This document shows, piece after piece, positions 53,794 through 63,964 of a stretch of DNA of 64,000 nt. The position numbers were made by a program, and so were the translations under genes. The notes beneath the pieces were generated by a model. That model was not told where the DNA came from. It was given only the letters and a program-made list of their open reading frames with translations, and searched no databases. This stretch comes from Tenacibaculum skagerrakense (GTDB lineage: Bacteria; Bacteroidota; Bacteroidia; Flavobacteriales; Flavobacteriaceae): positions 496,001-560,000 of the forward strand of contig NZ_SLXM01000001.1 of NCBI RefSeq assembly GCF_004345825.1, read 5' to 3'. The number at the start of each line of letters is the position of its first letter. Position 1 is the first letter of the stretch.

Positions 53794-55011
53794 TTATCGG
53801 TTTTGGTCAAAAAAGCCATTTCCTACTCCAATTACTCTGTAAAACAGTCCGCCAAAGGGTTTGTAGTATGTAATTATAGTGTACTCGTTTTCAGTTTGAA
53901 AAAAAGAACCGTTAAGTTCGTTTAGGTCTATTTTGTTGTTTTTGTCAAGAGTTACATACGTGTAGTTATAAAACCCTTGTTTCAATAAAAATGAAGTTTC
54001 ATAGGTGTTTTTGAGTGTGCTGTAAGTCATTCTATTTTCATCAGTCAACTCATAATTATTAAATGCACCATATACAAATACGTCTTTATTTTCGTAAGGT
54101 TGGTCTACTTCCAATGAAAAGTGCATCATCGCATAATCAGCTTCGGTTTCCTCATTTTCTGCATCTAAAGTTCTGATGAGAAAATTCCCATTAATATCAG
54201 GGTAATAAGTGTAAGGTTTTTGGCTTCTGTCAATATCAGTGTACAAGTAATTATGAAAGATATCTTCTCTAGTTGTTTTTGCTATGTTAACATTAGTATT
54301 TCTGATGTACTTGTTGTCAAAAAATAAAAACTCGTTACCGCCTGAAAAGTTAGTTTCGTTTGTATAGTTATATATCAATTGATTGGGTCTTATGAAAAGT
54401 GGATCGATATCGGTAACAGAAGTGTTCCAGTTATTATTTTGAAATAATTGAACTTTAATTTCTTGAACAGGATTGTTTATTTGAAATCCTTTATGGTTTA
54501 TAATAAATTGAACTGTTTGTTCCGAATTGTTCGTTAACGCATTCCTACCTCTAAGAACATTTACACCTACGGTTACTTTGTTTTCAAAAAACACGCATCT
54601 TCTTGAAAATATAACTTCATCATCATCATTTAATACAGAAATTAAATAATTACCACTTTCGGTAATAATCGTATTCTGATTTGGAATCTGAATTCTGTAA
54701 TGAGTATAACTTTGTAAAGTGTTAAAAGAGTTTGCAACATCAATAATATAATTTTGTTGGAAGCCATTTATATATTGATTTGATTGTAAATTACTTGGCT
54801 TCCAATCATAGGTCATATGTTCAACTCTATACTGATAATCTTTATTGTCAGCATCTAAATCATCGAACGAAAGCTGTAATGTGCTTCCTAATGGAACAAT
54901 TGGAATAGGAGATTGTTTATTTAGCGGAACTAATTCAACGGATTTAATATTTTGACTATTAACAGTTAAGCTAAGTGTTATTAGCAACAGGAAATTCAAG
55001 TGTTTTACCAT
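53794..55011 (-). CDS. DUF5103 protein, type IX secretion plug family
   Basis: A protein of about 405 residues of the DUF5103 family, often named type IX secretion plug domain. A signal peptide (LNFLLLITLSLTVNSQ) is followed by beta-rich domains and a C-terminal glycan-binding-like region (YENKDVFVYGAFNNYELTDENRM). The ATG at 55009-55011 replaces an upstream TTG. The plug closes the SprA secretion channel in the outer membrane, and this fits the sorting domain on the DUF1501 protein nearby. Confidence 0.82.
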   Translation of the reverse strand: MVKHLNFLLLITLSLTVNSQNIKSVELVPLNKQSPIPIVPLGSTLQLSFDDLDADNKDYQYRVEHMTYDWKPSNLQSNQYINGFQQNYIIDVANSFNTLQSYTHYRIQIPNQNTIITESGNYLISVLNDDDEVIFSRRCVFFENKVTVGVNVLRGRNALTNNSEQTVQFIINHKGFQINNPVQEIKVQLFQNNNWNTSVTDIDPLFIRPNQLIYNYTNETNFSGGNEFLFFDNKYIRNTNVNIAKTTREDIFHNYLYTDIDRSQKPYTYYPDINGNFLIRTLDAENEETEADYAMMHFSLEVDQPYENKDVFVYGAFNNYELTDENRMTYSTLKNTYETSFLLKQGFYNYTYVTLDKNNKIDLNELNGSFFQTENEYTIITYYKPFGGLFYRVIGVGNGFFDQNR

Positions 55012-55104
55012 AGTTAACAAAAATATCAAAATGTAAGCCAAATCACAATTTTTTATTTAGAATAAATATAAATAAGAAATTATAAACAAGATATAACGCT
55101 AATT

Positions 55105-55137
55105 GATTACAAGTCATTTTTTAAATTTTTAAATTTG
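55105..55137 (+). promoter_or_regulatory. Promoter of the nqr operon
   Basis: TAAATTTG (55130-55137) is an exact -7 box. The nearest TTG (55103-55105) lies 24 bases upstream, slightly more than usual. The nqrA start codon follows 35 bases later. Confidence 0.5.
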
Positions 55138-55172
55138 CATGTTTTTTAAGAAAATCAAATACATTAGTTACT

Positions 55173-56519
55173 ATGTCAAAAGACATCCGTATAAAAAAAG
55201 GGCTTGACATTAAGCTCGTTGGCGAAGCAAATAAAGTAACTGCCGAACTTTCTTTAGGTAGTGTTTTTGCAGTAAAGCCAGATGATTTTCACGGCGTAAT
55301 TCCTAAAATTTTAGCAAAAGAAGGTACTGAAGTAAAGGCAGGAGAAGCTCTTTTTTACAACAAGAGTGACGAACGTATTTTATTTCCTAGTCCTGTAAGT
55401 GGTAAAGTGTCAGAAATTGTCCGTGGAGCTCGTAGAAAAGTTTTAGAAATTAAAATAACAACTAACGGAACACAAGAGTACAAAGATTTCGGGAAGGTAG
55501 ATGTGAACTCAATGTCTGGTGAAGAAGTGAAAAATCACTTATTCAATACAGGATGTTGGCCATTTATCAAACAACGTCCTTATGATGTTGTTGCAAATCC
55601 AAATCAGACTCCAAAAGCAATTTTTGTTTCTGGTTACAACAGTGCTCCATTAGCTGCTGACTATGATTATGTTTTAAGTGGAAAAGAAGCTGAGTTACAA
55701 GCTGCATTAACAGCGTTAACTAAACTTACAGATGGTAAAGTTCACGTTTCAGTTGGTTCTTCGAATTCTCCATTAAAATCTATGTCTGGAGTAGAAGTGC
55801 ATTCAGTGTCTGGGCCTCACCCAGTTGGTAATGTAAGTACTCAAATAGCTCAGGTTAATCCAATTAATAAAGGAGAAGTTGTTTGGGTTGTAGCACCACA
55901 AGACTTAGTTGTTATAGGAGAGTTGTTATTAACTGGTAAATTTAACATCACAAGAACTGTTGCTTTAACTGGTTCAAAAATTAATGAGCCAAAATATGTA
56001 ACAGTAGTTGCAGGAGCTCAAATTTCTGATGTTGTAAAAGATAATATTACAAATGATAATACTAGAATTATCAGTGGTAATGTATTGTCTGGTTTACAGG
56101 TTGATGAAAATGGTTTCATAGGATATTATGATAATCAAATAACCGCGATTCCTGAAGGTGATGATTATGAGTTGTTTGGATGGAATAAGCCAGTTTTCAA
56201 CAAAATCTCAACTTCAAGAGCATTAACGTTCTCATGGTTGAATCCTAAAAAGAAATACGATTTAAATACTAATACAAACGGAGAGCACAGAGCATTTGTT
56301 GTTACTGGTTCTTACGAAGAAGTATTTCCATTAGATATTTATCCATTACAGTTGTTAAAAGCATGTATGTATAAAGATTTAGATGAAATGGAAGGTTTAG
56401 GAGCTTACGAAATTGCTCCTGAAGATTTCGCATTAACAGAATTTATTTGTGTGTCTAAACAACCGCACCAGAAAATTATTCGCGAAGGTTTAGATTTAAT
56501 GATGAAAGAATTAGGATAA
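55173..56519 (+). CDS. nqrA: Na+-NQR subunit A
   Basis: A 448-residue soluble subunit of the Na+-translocating NADH:ubiquinone reductase, the sodium pump that starts respiration in many marine bacteria. NqrA begins with IRIKKGLDIKLVGEA and has the conserved VSGPHPVGN block (the family's quinone-side region). First gene of a complete nqrABCDEF operon. Confidence 0.95.
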   Translation: MSKDIRIKKGLDIKLVGEANKVTAELSLGSVFAVKPDDFHGVIPKILAKEGTEVKAGEALFYNKSDERILFPSPVSGKVSEIVRGARRKVLEIKITTNGTQEYKDFGKVDVNSMSGEEVKNHLFNTGCWPFIKQRPYDVVANPNQTPKAIFVSGYNSAPLAADYDYVLSGKEAELQAALTALTKLTDGKVHVSVGSSNSPLKSMSGVEVHSVSGPHPVGNVSTQIAQVNPINKGEVVWVVAPQDLVVIGELLLTGKFNITRTVALTGSKINEPKYVTVVAGAQISDVVKDNITNDNTRIISGNVLSGLQVDENGFIGYYDNQITAIPEGDDYELFGWNKPVFNKISTSRALTFSWLNPKKKYDLNTNTNGEHRAFVVTGSYEEVFPLDIYPLQLLKACMYKDLDEMEGLGAYEIAPEDFALTEFICVSKQPHQKIIREGLDLMMKELG

Positions 56520-56522
56520 GAT

Positions 56523-57728
56523 ATGGGCTTAAAACAAAACTTACATAATTTAAAAGAAAAGTATAAAGGAAAGAAAATAGCTCCGCTATTTAATGGTTTC
56601 CATACTTTTTTATACCTGCCTAACGAAACTACTCACGGTGGTACACACGTTAAGGCAGCTGATGATTTAAAACGTACAATGAATACAGTAATTATGGCAT
56701 TAATTCCATGTTTACTATTCGGTATGTTTAACGCAGGATACCAGCATCACTTGGCTACTGGTGAAGTTGAAAAAGTAACAAGCTTTTTCAGTGGAAACTT
56801 TTGGAACTTATCTAACCTTTGGATTGGAGCTTTAAAAGTATTACCATTAGTAATTGTATCGTATGTTGTTGGATTAGCAATCGAATTCGTTTTTTGTATT
56901 ATCAAAGGACACGAAATCGAGGAAGGTTACTTAGTAACAGGAATGTTAGTTCCGTTAATAGTACCAGTTGATTTACCATTATGGATGTTAGCTGTTGCTG
57001 TTGCTTTCGGAGTAGTAATTGGTAAAGAAGTTTTTGGTGGTACAGGTATGAACATCCTAAACCCTGCATTAACTATTCGTGCCTTTTTATTCTTCGCATA
57101 TCCAACTTGGATGTCTGGAGATAAAGTTTGGGTTCACGATGCAGTAAATAGAGCAGGAACTGCTGATGCAATTTCTGGAGAAACAATGTTAGGAAGTTTA
57201 GCACAAAACTTAACACCTAGTTATTCAGTTTCAGATATGTTCTTCGGATTTATTCCAGGTTCTGTAGGAGAGACTTCAACTTTATTAATTTTATTAGGAG
57301 CGTTATTCTTAATCTTTACTAAGATTGGTAACTGGAGAATTATGGTTTCAGCTGTATTTGGAGCTTTGATGATGGGATATATCTTTAACACGGTTGTAGA
57401 TGCAGGAGTAATCACAGAATCAAGTAAGTTCTATGGATTAATGAGCTTAGAATCTTGGAAACACTTAATTATTGGTGGATTTGCATTTGGTGTTGTATAC
57501 ATGGCAACAGATCCTGTTACCGCTTCACAAACAAATAAAGGAAAATGGATTTATGGTTTCTTAATTGGATTTGTTTCAATTATGATTCGTGTGTTTAACC
57601 CAGCCTATCCAGAAGGAGTAATGTTAGCAATTTTATTGATGAATGTATTTGCTCCAACTATTGATCACTATGTGGTTCAAGGTAATGTGAAGAAAAGACT
57701 AAAACGTTTAAAAGCTAAAACTGCCTAA
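56523..57728 (+). CDS. nqrB: Na+-NQR subunit B
   Basis: A 401-residue membrane subunit with about ten helices. It shows GKEVFGGTGMNILNPALTIRAF, typical of NqrB/RnfD, and SGETML near residue 218, where the family carries the FMN-binding threonine. It starts 3 bases after nqrA. The subunit forms the sodium channel with the others. Confidence 0.95.
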   Translation: MGLKQNLHNLKEKYKGKKIAPLFNGFHTFLYLPNETTHGGTHVKAADDLKRTMNTVIMALIPCLLFGMFNAGYQHHLATGEVEKVTSFFSGNFWNLSNLWIGALKVLPLVIVSYVVGLAIEFVFCIIKGHEIEEGYLVTGMLVPLIVPVDLPLWMLAVAVAFGVVIGKEVFGGTGMNILNPALTIRAFLFFAYPTWMSGDKVWVHDAVNRAGTADAISGETMLGSLAQNLTPSYSVSDMFFGFIPGSVGETSTLLILLGALFLIFTKIGNWRIMVSAVFGALMMGYIFNTVVDAGVITESSKFYGLMSLESWKHLIIGGFAFGVVYMATDPVTASQTNKGKWIYGFLIGFVSIMIRVFNPAYPEGVMLAILLMNVFAPTIDHYVVQGNVKKRLKRLKAKTA

Positions 57729-57730
57729 TT

Positions 57731-58471
57731 ATGAGTAAGAAGACAGATAGTAATGTGTATACAGTACTTTTCGCTGTAGGAATGGTACTAGTAGTAGGTG
57801 CGTTGTTAGCTTTTACAGCGTCATCTCTTCGCCCAACAATCGATGCAAATAAGCGTATCGAAAAGCAACAAAACATTTTGTATGCTATGGGTGTTAATGA
57901 AAATGATGAAACAAGTGTTGAGTTTGTTTCTAAGGATAAAGTAGCTGATGTATTTTCAAAATATATCAAGAAACAATTAGTAATCAAAGGAGATGAGGTT
58001 TCTGAAGATGAAAAAGCTTACTTAATTGATATCAAGAAAGAACAAGCTTCAGCAAAAGCAGGAAACAAAAGGAGATTACCATTATTCGTTGGTGAAAAAG
58101 AAGGTGAAACTTTCTACATTGCACCAATTAGAGGTAAAGGTCTATGGGATGCTATTTGGGGTTATGTTGCAATGAATAAAGATATGGTTGTTCAGGGTGT
58201 ATTCTTCGATCACAAAGGAGAAACTCCAGGTTTAGGAGCTAATATCAAGCAACGTTTCTTTATGGACGATTTTAAAGGTGAAGATTTGATGAGTAATGGA
58301 CAATTCAAAGGAATCGTTGTTTCTAAGTCAAATGCAGACCCTAAGAATGAAGATAAAAATGATAATGAGGTGGATGCAATTGCAGGAGCTACTATTACTG
58401 GTGATGGTGTTTCAGCAATGATTAAATCTGAATTGAAATTGTACGTGCCTTACTTTAAAAAAATAAAATAA
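57731..58471 (+). CDS. nqrC: Na+-NQR subunit C
   Basis: A 246-residue subunit with one N-terminal membrane helix (VLFAVGMVLVVGALLAFTA). The covalent FMN site is the threonine in AGATITGDG (about Thr221), matching the family motif. It starts 2 bases after nqrB. Confidence 0.95.
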   Translation: MSKKTDSNVYTVLFAVGMVLVVGALLAFTASSLRPTIDANKRIEKQQNILYAMGVNENDETSVEFVSKDKVADVFSKYIKKQLVIKGDEVSEDEKAYLIDIKKEQASAKAGNKRRLPLFVGEKEGETFYIAPIRGKGLWDAIWGYVAMNKDMVVQGVFFDHKGETPGLGANIKQRFFMDDFKGEDLMSNGQFKGIVVSKSNADPKNEDKNDNEVDAIAGATITGDGVSAMIKSELKLYVPYFKKIK

Positions 58472-58472
58472 T

Positions 58473-59117
58473 ATGGGACTTTTATCAAAAAAAGACGCAA
58501 AATTAATCACAGATCCTTTAGCGGATAACAACCCAATTACCATTCAGGTATTAGGTATTTGTTCTGCTTTAGCAATTACTGCAGAATTAAAAGCTTCTAT
58601 TGTGATGTCTATTTCTGTATTATTTGTATTAGGAATAGGTAACGTGGTAATCTCTTTAATGAGAAATATTATTCCATCTAAAATTAGAATTATTGTACAG
58701 TTAATTGTAGTTGCAACTTTAGTAATTATAGTTGATCAGGTATTAAAGGCTTTTGCATATGAACTGAGTAAAACATTATCAGTTTTCGTAGGGCTTATTA
58801 TTACCAACTGTATTATCATGGGACGTTTTGAAGCTTTTGCTTTAGGAAACGGTCCTTGGAAATCTTTCTTAGACGGAATTGGAAATGCTTTAGGATATGC
58901 AGCAATTTTAATTATTGTTGGATTCTTTAGAGAATTATTAGGTTCTGGTACTTTATTAGGTATTAAAGTATTAGGAGATCCTATTGAAAAAACAGGTTTA
59001 TATGCTTTAGGATACGAGAATAACGGATTCATGTTGTTATCACCAATGGCGTTAATCGTGGTTGGAATCATTATCTGGGTTCAACGTAGTAGAAACAAAG
59101 CATTAATTGAAGACTAA
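58473..59117 (+). CDS. nqrD: Na+-NQR subunit D
   Basis: A 214-residue membrane subunit with six helices. NqrD/RnfE marks include TNCIIMGRFEAFALGNGPWKSF and the GFFRELLGSGTLLG loop. Between NqrC and NqrE without gaps. Confidence 0.95.
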   Translation: MGLLSKKDAKLITDPLADNNPITIQVLGICSALAITAELKASIVMSISVLFVLGIGNVVISLMRNIIPSKIRIIVQLIVVATLVIIVDQVLKAFAYELSKTLSVFVGLIITNCIIMGRFEAFALGNGPWKSFLDGIGNALGYAAILIIVGFFRELLGSGTLLGIKVLGDPIEKTGLYALGYENNGFMLLSPMALIVVGIIIWVQRSRNKALIED

Positions 59118-59145
59118 ACGCATAGCGTTTCAATAAAATAAGATT

Positions 59146-59880
59146 ATGGAACATATAGAATTATTTTTCAAGTCAATATTTATAGATAACATGGTATTTG
59201 CTACGTTCTTAGGAATGTGTTCTTACCTTGCAGTATCTAAAAAAGTATCAACAGCGGTTGGTTTAGGAGCAGCGGTAATTTTCGTATTAGCGGTAACAGT
59301 TCCTGTAAACTGGTTGTTAGATCAATACTTATTACAGCCTGGAGCTTTATCTTGGTTAGGAGAAGAGTATGCAGATTACGATTTAAGTTTCTTATCATTT
59401 ATCATGTTCATTGCAACTATTGCAACCATGGTACAATTAGTAGAAATCATTGTAGAGAAATTTGCACCAGCGTTATATAACTCTTTAGGTATTTTCTTAC
59501 CATTAATTGCCGTAAACTGTGCCATCTTAGGAGGTTCATTATTTATGCAATCAAGAGAAATTCCAACGTTAGGATTATCATTAGTTTATGGTATCGGTTC
59601 AGGTATCGGATGGTTTTTAGCAATTTTAGCAATTGCTGCTATTCGTGAAAAAATTAGATATTCTCAAGTACCAGGTCCGTTAAGAGGTTTAGGTATTACT
59701 TTTATCATTACCGGTTTAATGGCTATCGGATTTATGAGTTTCGGTGGAATGTTAACTGGAGGTGATGATGCAAGTGAGAAAAAGGAGACTCCTAAAGCTG
59801 AAGTGAAGGTAGACAAGAAAGAAGAGGCTAAAGAGGAAGTAGAAAAATTAGCAACTAACACTAAAGAAATTACAGAATAA
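59146..59880 (+). CDS. nqrE: Na+-NQR subunit E with an extra charged tail
   Basis: A membrane subunit with six helices and marks such as [21 protein letters not shown] and [16 protein letters not shown]. NqrE is usually close to 200 residues; this one has 244, and the last 40 or so (from [13 protein letters not shown]) are almost all E, K and A. The tail is probably cytoplasmic and disordered. Its stop overlaps the nqrF start. Confidence 0.93.
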   Translation: MEHIELFFKSIFIDNMVFATFLGMCSYLAVSKKVSTAVGLGAAVIFVLAVTVPVNWLLDQYLLQPGALSWLGEEYADYDLSFLSFIMFIATIATMVQLVEIIVEKFAPALYNSLGIFLPLIAVNCAILGGSLFMQSREIPTLGLSLVYGIGSGIGWFLAILAIAAIREKIRYSQVPGPLRGLGITFIITGLMAIGFMSFGGMLTGGDDASEKKETPKAEVKVDKKEEAKEEVEKLATNTKEITE

Positions 59881-61196
59881 TGATGTTTTTAGAAGTAAGT
59901 ACAGGAGGAACAGTTGCAATAACGGTAATCGCTTTTTTAACTATTACATTGTTATTAGTAGCGTTATTACTAGTTGTAAAGCAAAAATTGGCTCCGTCTG
60001 GACCAGTTAAAATTACGATTAACGGAGAAAAAACTATTGAAGTACCATCAGGAGGAACTTTATTATCAACGTTAGGTAATGAAAAGATATTTTTACCATC
60101 AGCCTGTGGAGGTGGTGGATCTTGTGTGCAGTGTGAGTGTCACGTAAATTCTGGTGGAGGGGAAGCTTTGCCAACAGAAACACCTCACTTTACACGTAAA
60201 GAATTACAACATGGTATTCGTTTAGCTTGTCAGGTAAAAGTTAAACAAGATATGGATATCTCAATTCCAGAAGAAGTTTTTGGAATTAAAAAATGGGAAG
60301 CTGTGGTTGTAAGAAATTACAACGTAGCAACTTTTATTAAAGAATTTGTAGTTGAAATTCCAGAAGAAATGGACTACAAAGCGGGTGGATATATTCAGAT
60401 AGAAATACCACAATGTGAAATAAAGTACGAAAATATGGATATCACTGCTCACCCAGATGATCATCCAGGAGAGCCAGATAAATTTAAAGCAGACTGGGAT
60501 AAATTTGGATTATGGCCATTAGTAATGAAGAACGATGAAGTTGTTGAAAGAGCATACTCTATGGCTTCTTACCCAGCAGAAGGAAGAGAGATCATGCTAA
60601 ATGTACGTATTGCTACTCCGCCATGGGATAGAGCTAAAAACGGATGGATGGATGTAAACCCAGGTGTTGCATCATCCTATATTTTTAACCAAAAGCCAGG
60701 TGACAAAGTAACGATTTCAGGACCTTATGGAGAATTTTTCATCAATGAATCTGATGCTGAAATGTTATACGTTGGTGGTGGAGCAGGTATGGCACCAATG
60801 CGTTCACACATTTATCACTTATTTAAAACGTTAAAAACTGGTAGAAAAGTAACATATTGGTATGGAGGTCGTTCTAAAGCAGAACTATTCTATATTCACT
60901 ATTTTAGATCATTAGAAAAAGATTTTCCAAACTTCAAATTCTTTTTAGCCTTATCAGAGCCATTAGAACAAGATAACTGGAAAGTTAAAAAAGATATTAA
61001 CGATGAATCAGGAGATGGTTTTGTAGGTTTTATTCACCAAGTTGTAATAGACCAATATTTATCTAAACATGAAAGTCCTGAAGATTTAGAACTGTATTTC
61101 TGTGGACCTCCTTTAATGAACAAGGCAGTACAAAAAATGGGTGAAGATTTTGGTCTTGATGACGAAAATATTCGTTTTGACGATTTCGGAGGATAA
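59880..61196 (+). CDS. nqrF: Na+-NQR subunit F (NADH dehydrogenase)
   Basis: A 438-residue subunit, the NADH entry point. A single membrane helix is followed by a plant-type 2Fe-2S domain (SACGGGGSCVQCECH), a FAD domain (RAYSMASYP) and an NAD domain (VGGGAGMAPMRSH; CGPPLMNKAV). Two adjacent ATGs are possible. A terminator follows at 61219. Confidence 0.95.
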   Translation: MMFLEVSTGGTVAITVIAFLTITLLLVALLLVVKQKLAPSGPVKITINGEKTIEVPSGGTLLSTLGNEKIFLPSACGGGGSCVQCECHVNSGGGEALPTETPHFTRKELQHGIRLACQVKVKQDMDISIPEEVFGIKKWEAVVVRNYNVATFIKEFVVEIPEEMDYKAGGYIQIEIPQCEIKYENMDITAHPDDHPGEPDKFKADWDKFGLWPLVMKNDEVVERAYSMASYPAEGREIMLNVRIATPPWDRAKNGWMDVNPGVASSYIFNQKPGDKVTISGPYGEFFINESDAEMLYVGGGAGMAPMRSHIYHLFKTLKTGRKVTYWYGGRSKAELFYIHYFRSLEKDFPNFKFFLALSEPLEQDNWKVKKDINDESGDGFVGFIHQVVIDQYLSKHESPEDLELYFCGPPLMNKAVQKMGEDFGLDDENIRFDDFGG

Positions 61197-61218
61197 TAAA
61201 ATTCAACCTAAAAAAATA

Positions 61219-61246
61219 AAAACCAGCAATTTTGCTGGTTTTTTTT
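61219..61246 (+). terminator. Terminator of the nqr operon
   Basis: AAACCAGCAA pairs with TTGCTGGTTT and is followed by T8. Confidence 0.88.
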
Positions 61247-61257
61247 ATATTTAAGCT

Positions 61258-62889
61258 ATGAGGGGTAATTTGTTATACGTTTTTTTTGTACTGTCTATAT
61301 TATTTGTAAATGCTCAAGAGATTGATAGTGTATTTGTTACGCTCAAAAGAGAAGTAGATGTACTAAAAGATACCAAAAGCAAGATAACTGCGCTTATTGA
61401 TGCGGGTGATCAATTTATTGATAAAGATGATGTCAAAGCGGAATACTTTTATGATAAAGCGTATAATTTTCTTTTAGAAGAAAGTAATCTTGAAAAAGCT
61501 CATGTTCTTCTGCAAATGGGTAGAATTTATCGAACAAAGGGAGATTATGGTAAATCATTAAATCTTCTACTAGAGTCTAAGATGATTTATGAGAACCAAA
61601 ATGAAGAACGCAAATACGCAGAGGTTTTGGTAGATATTGGAATTTTATATAGATATTTAAGAAAGCCTGAAAAAGCAATCACCATATTTAATGAATCTAT
61701 AAATCTCGCTACATCCTTTAATGATAGCAATACTATAGGGCGTTCATATAACATGTTAGGAGGTGTATATCGTGTCTTGCAAAAGTATGATTCATCAAAA
61801 TATTCATATAATAAAGCTCAGTCTATTTTTAAAGACTTAAAAGATTCCATTAAGCTTAATGAAATTCAGAGTAACATGGCTATGCTCTATGGAAGACAAA
61901 AGCGATATGATAAAGCACTAGAAATCCATCTTAAATGTTTAGAGTTTTTAAAAAAACTAAAAGATCAAAATAACATTGCTACTGGTTATAGTAATATATC
62001 TTTCGAATACCGAATGCTAAAAGATTACGATAAAGCGTTAAAGTATGCTGATTCTTGTTTACAATTATCCAAAGAATTTGGTTTTAAACAACATATAACA
62101 AGTGCTTATCGTTCCAAAAGTCGTATTTATAAAGACTTAGGAATGTATAAAGATGCTTTTGTTAATCATACTTTTTATAAACGGTATTCTGATTCAACAT
62201 TTACTGTTAATAAAGAAAAAATCATTAAAGGCATTGAGCTTAGGAATGAATTGGAAAAAGAAAAATTAGAACTACAGAGGATTAATGATAGAAAAGAATT
62301 AATGGCAAACTTATATGCTGCTTTGTCTATTGTAATATTTAGTTTTAGTGTAATTACAGCGTTATTAATCAGTAGAAATTATAAAGAAAGGGCGAAAAGA
62401 GCTAAAGACAAATTAGAAAAAGAGAAATTAAAAAAAGAAATTCTGGCACAGAAAGTTAAATCTTCTGAAACAGAATTAAAAAATTTAATAGCAGATAATT
62501 CCATGCGTCTTGAGTTTATAAAACGATTAACACAACAAATTAAAGACGATAAAGACAGCGCTGAAGATAAAAATGTTAAAAGATATGCTAACGGATTATT
62601 ATTAAAGTTGCAGCAACAAATTATTACAGAAAATAAACTCTCATCACTTCAAGATAAAATATCTGAAGTAAATAAAAACTTCGATCAAAATATCAGTAAT
62701 AAATATCCAAGTTTAACTAAAACTGAACGAGAAATTTGTTCTTTATTAAGGTTAAATCTATCTATTAAAGAAATAGCTTCTATTAGAAATTCAACTACAG
62801 ATTCTGTTAAAGCAATTCGATATAGAATTCGAAAAAAAATGGAAATTCCTAAGAGTCAAGAGTTAGAAAACTATATACAAACCCTATAA
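61258..62889 (+). CDS. TPR protein with C-terminal LuxR-type helix-turn-helix
   Basis: A 543-residue regulator. A signal sequence (LLYVFFVLSILFVNAQ) is followed by about six TPR repeats (residues 50-320), a membrane helix near 355 (YAALSIVIFSFSVITALLIS), a coiled coil, and a LuxR-type DNA-binding end (LTKTEREICSLLRLNLSIKEIASIRNST; then VKAIRYRIRKKM). The layout is that of periplasmic TPR sensors that regulate genes directly, typical of Bacteroidota. The target genes are unknown. It starts 12 bases after the nqr terminator. Confidence 0.85.
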   Translation: MRGNLLYVFFVLSILFVNAQEIDSVFVTLKREVDVLKDTKSKITALIDAGDQFIDKDDVKAEYFYDKAYNFLLEESNLEKAHVLLQMGRIYRTKGDYGKSLNLLLESKMIYENQNEERKYAEVLVDIGILYRYLRKPEKAITIFNESINLATSFNDSNTIGRSYNMLGGVYRVLQKYDSSKYSYNKAQSIFKDLKDSIKLNEIQSNMAMLYGRQKRYDKALEIHLKCLEFLKKLKDQNNIATGYSNISFEYRMLKDYDKALKYADSCLQLSKEFGFKQHITSAYRSKSRIYKDLGMYKDAFVNHTFYKRYSDSTFTVNKEKIIKGIELRNELEKEKLELQRINDRKELMANLYAALSIVIFSFSVITALLISRNYKERAKRAKDKLEKEKLKKEILAQKVKSSETELKNLIADNSMRLEFIKRLTQQIKDDKDSAEDKNVKRYANGLLLKLQQQIITENKLSSLQDKISEVNKNFDQNISNKYPSLTKTEREICSLLRLNLSIKEIASIRNSTTDSVKAIRYRIRKKMEIPKSQELENYIQTL

Positions 62890-63300
62890 AATAGTTTTAC
62901 TTGTTACTTGCTTGTGGTTTTTTTAAACACTGTAAATCAGAAACTTAAAACATTTCTTTAAGTTAAATTTTTAATTGTCACTTTTTGTTACCTGTATTAT
63001 TATAGATGAATATTCATTTTATAGTAATATTGTACTGTAAATAACGTAGTAATACTACAGGGTTATAATTCCCCTATAAAATAATCCTAAAGAATTAATC
63101 CCTAATTTCTGTAAGAATTATTATCCCCAATTAAGTAGTATTAAATAACCAGTATCCCCCGATACTGGTTTTTATTTGAAAAGTAATAGTAGTATTTTTC
63201 TTCTTTTAAAATGAACATAGGTGTAATGTGATAAAGTTGGTATTTATCTAAGAAAAAATCTTTGTATCTTTAACCTTTGTAACTTTTAAAACAAAACCTC
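62890..63300 (+). ncRNA. Gap before clpP with possible structured RNA (low confidence)
   Basis: This 410-base stretch has no supportable gene. It includes the hairpin GTAGT-AAT-ACTAC (63046-63058), three C-runs (63071-63074, 63110-63112 and 63125-63128) within a repeated AAGAATTA...CCC pattern, and a terminator (63147-63173). It could be a small RNA, or the 3' leader of the regulator gene. No promoter box was found in it. Confidence 0.25.
63147..63173 (+). terminator. Terminator in the gap before clpP
   Basis: AACCAGTATC pairs with GATACTGGTT around CCCC and is followed by TTT. It ends a transcript that starts upstream, either the regulator gene or a small RNA. Confidence 0.78.
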
Positions 63301-63304
63301 AATA

Positions 63305-63964
63305 ATGGATTACGGAAAAGAATTCGAAAAATATGCTACTAAGCATCACGGAATTAGTAGTACTTATTATAATAAAATCACTAGTAGTTTAACTCCATAC
63401 ATCATGGAAGAGCGTCAATTGAATATTACTCAAATGGACGTTTTTTCTCGTTTGATGATGGATAGAATTATCTTTTTAGGAACAGGAATTAATGACCAAG
63501 TTGCGAATGTTATTCAAGCACAATTATTATTCTTAGAAAGTGTAGACGCTACAAAAGATATTTCAATTTATATTAATTCTCCAGGAGGAGGAGTGTATGC
63601 TGGATTAGGTATTTATGATACGATGCAGTTTATCAAACCAGATGTAGCAACTATTTGTACAGGTATTGCGGCTTCAATGGGAGCAGTATTAATGTGCGCA
63701 GGAGAAAAAGGAAAACGTTCTGCGTTGCCTCATTCAAGAATTATGATTCACCAACCATTAGGTGGTGCACAAGGTCAAGCTTCAGATATTGAAATTACAG
63801 CTCGTGAAATTTTAAAGTTGAAAGATGAGTTGTATACTATTATAGCAAATCACTCAGGTCAACCATTTGATAAAGTTCATCAAGATTCTGACAGAGATTA
63901 TTGGATGAAAGCTAATGAAGCAAAAGAATATGGTATGATTGATGAAATTCTTAGCAGAAAATAA
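63305..63964 (+). CDS. clpP: ATP-dependent Clp protease proteolytic subunit
   Basis: A 219-residue serine protease subunit. The catalytic triad is Ser124 (GIAASMGA), His149 (MIHQPLGG) and Asp198 (SDRDYW). It forms a tetradecamer with ClpX or ClpA. Gene is complete; clpX, which would be expected next, lies beyond the window. The N-terminal stretch before [10 protein letters not shown] is slightly longer than in E. coli. Confidence 0.95.
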   Translation: MDYGKEFEKYATKHHGISSTYYNKITSSLTPYIMEERQLNITQMDVFSRLMMDRIIFLGTGINDQVANVIQAQLLFLESVDATKDISIYINSPGGGVYAGLGIYDTMQFIKPDVATICTGIAASMGAVLMCAGEKGKRSALPHSRIMIHQPLGGAQGQASDIEITAREILKLKDELYTIIANHSGQPFDKVHQDSDRDYWMKANEAKEYGMIDEILSRK

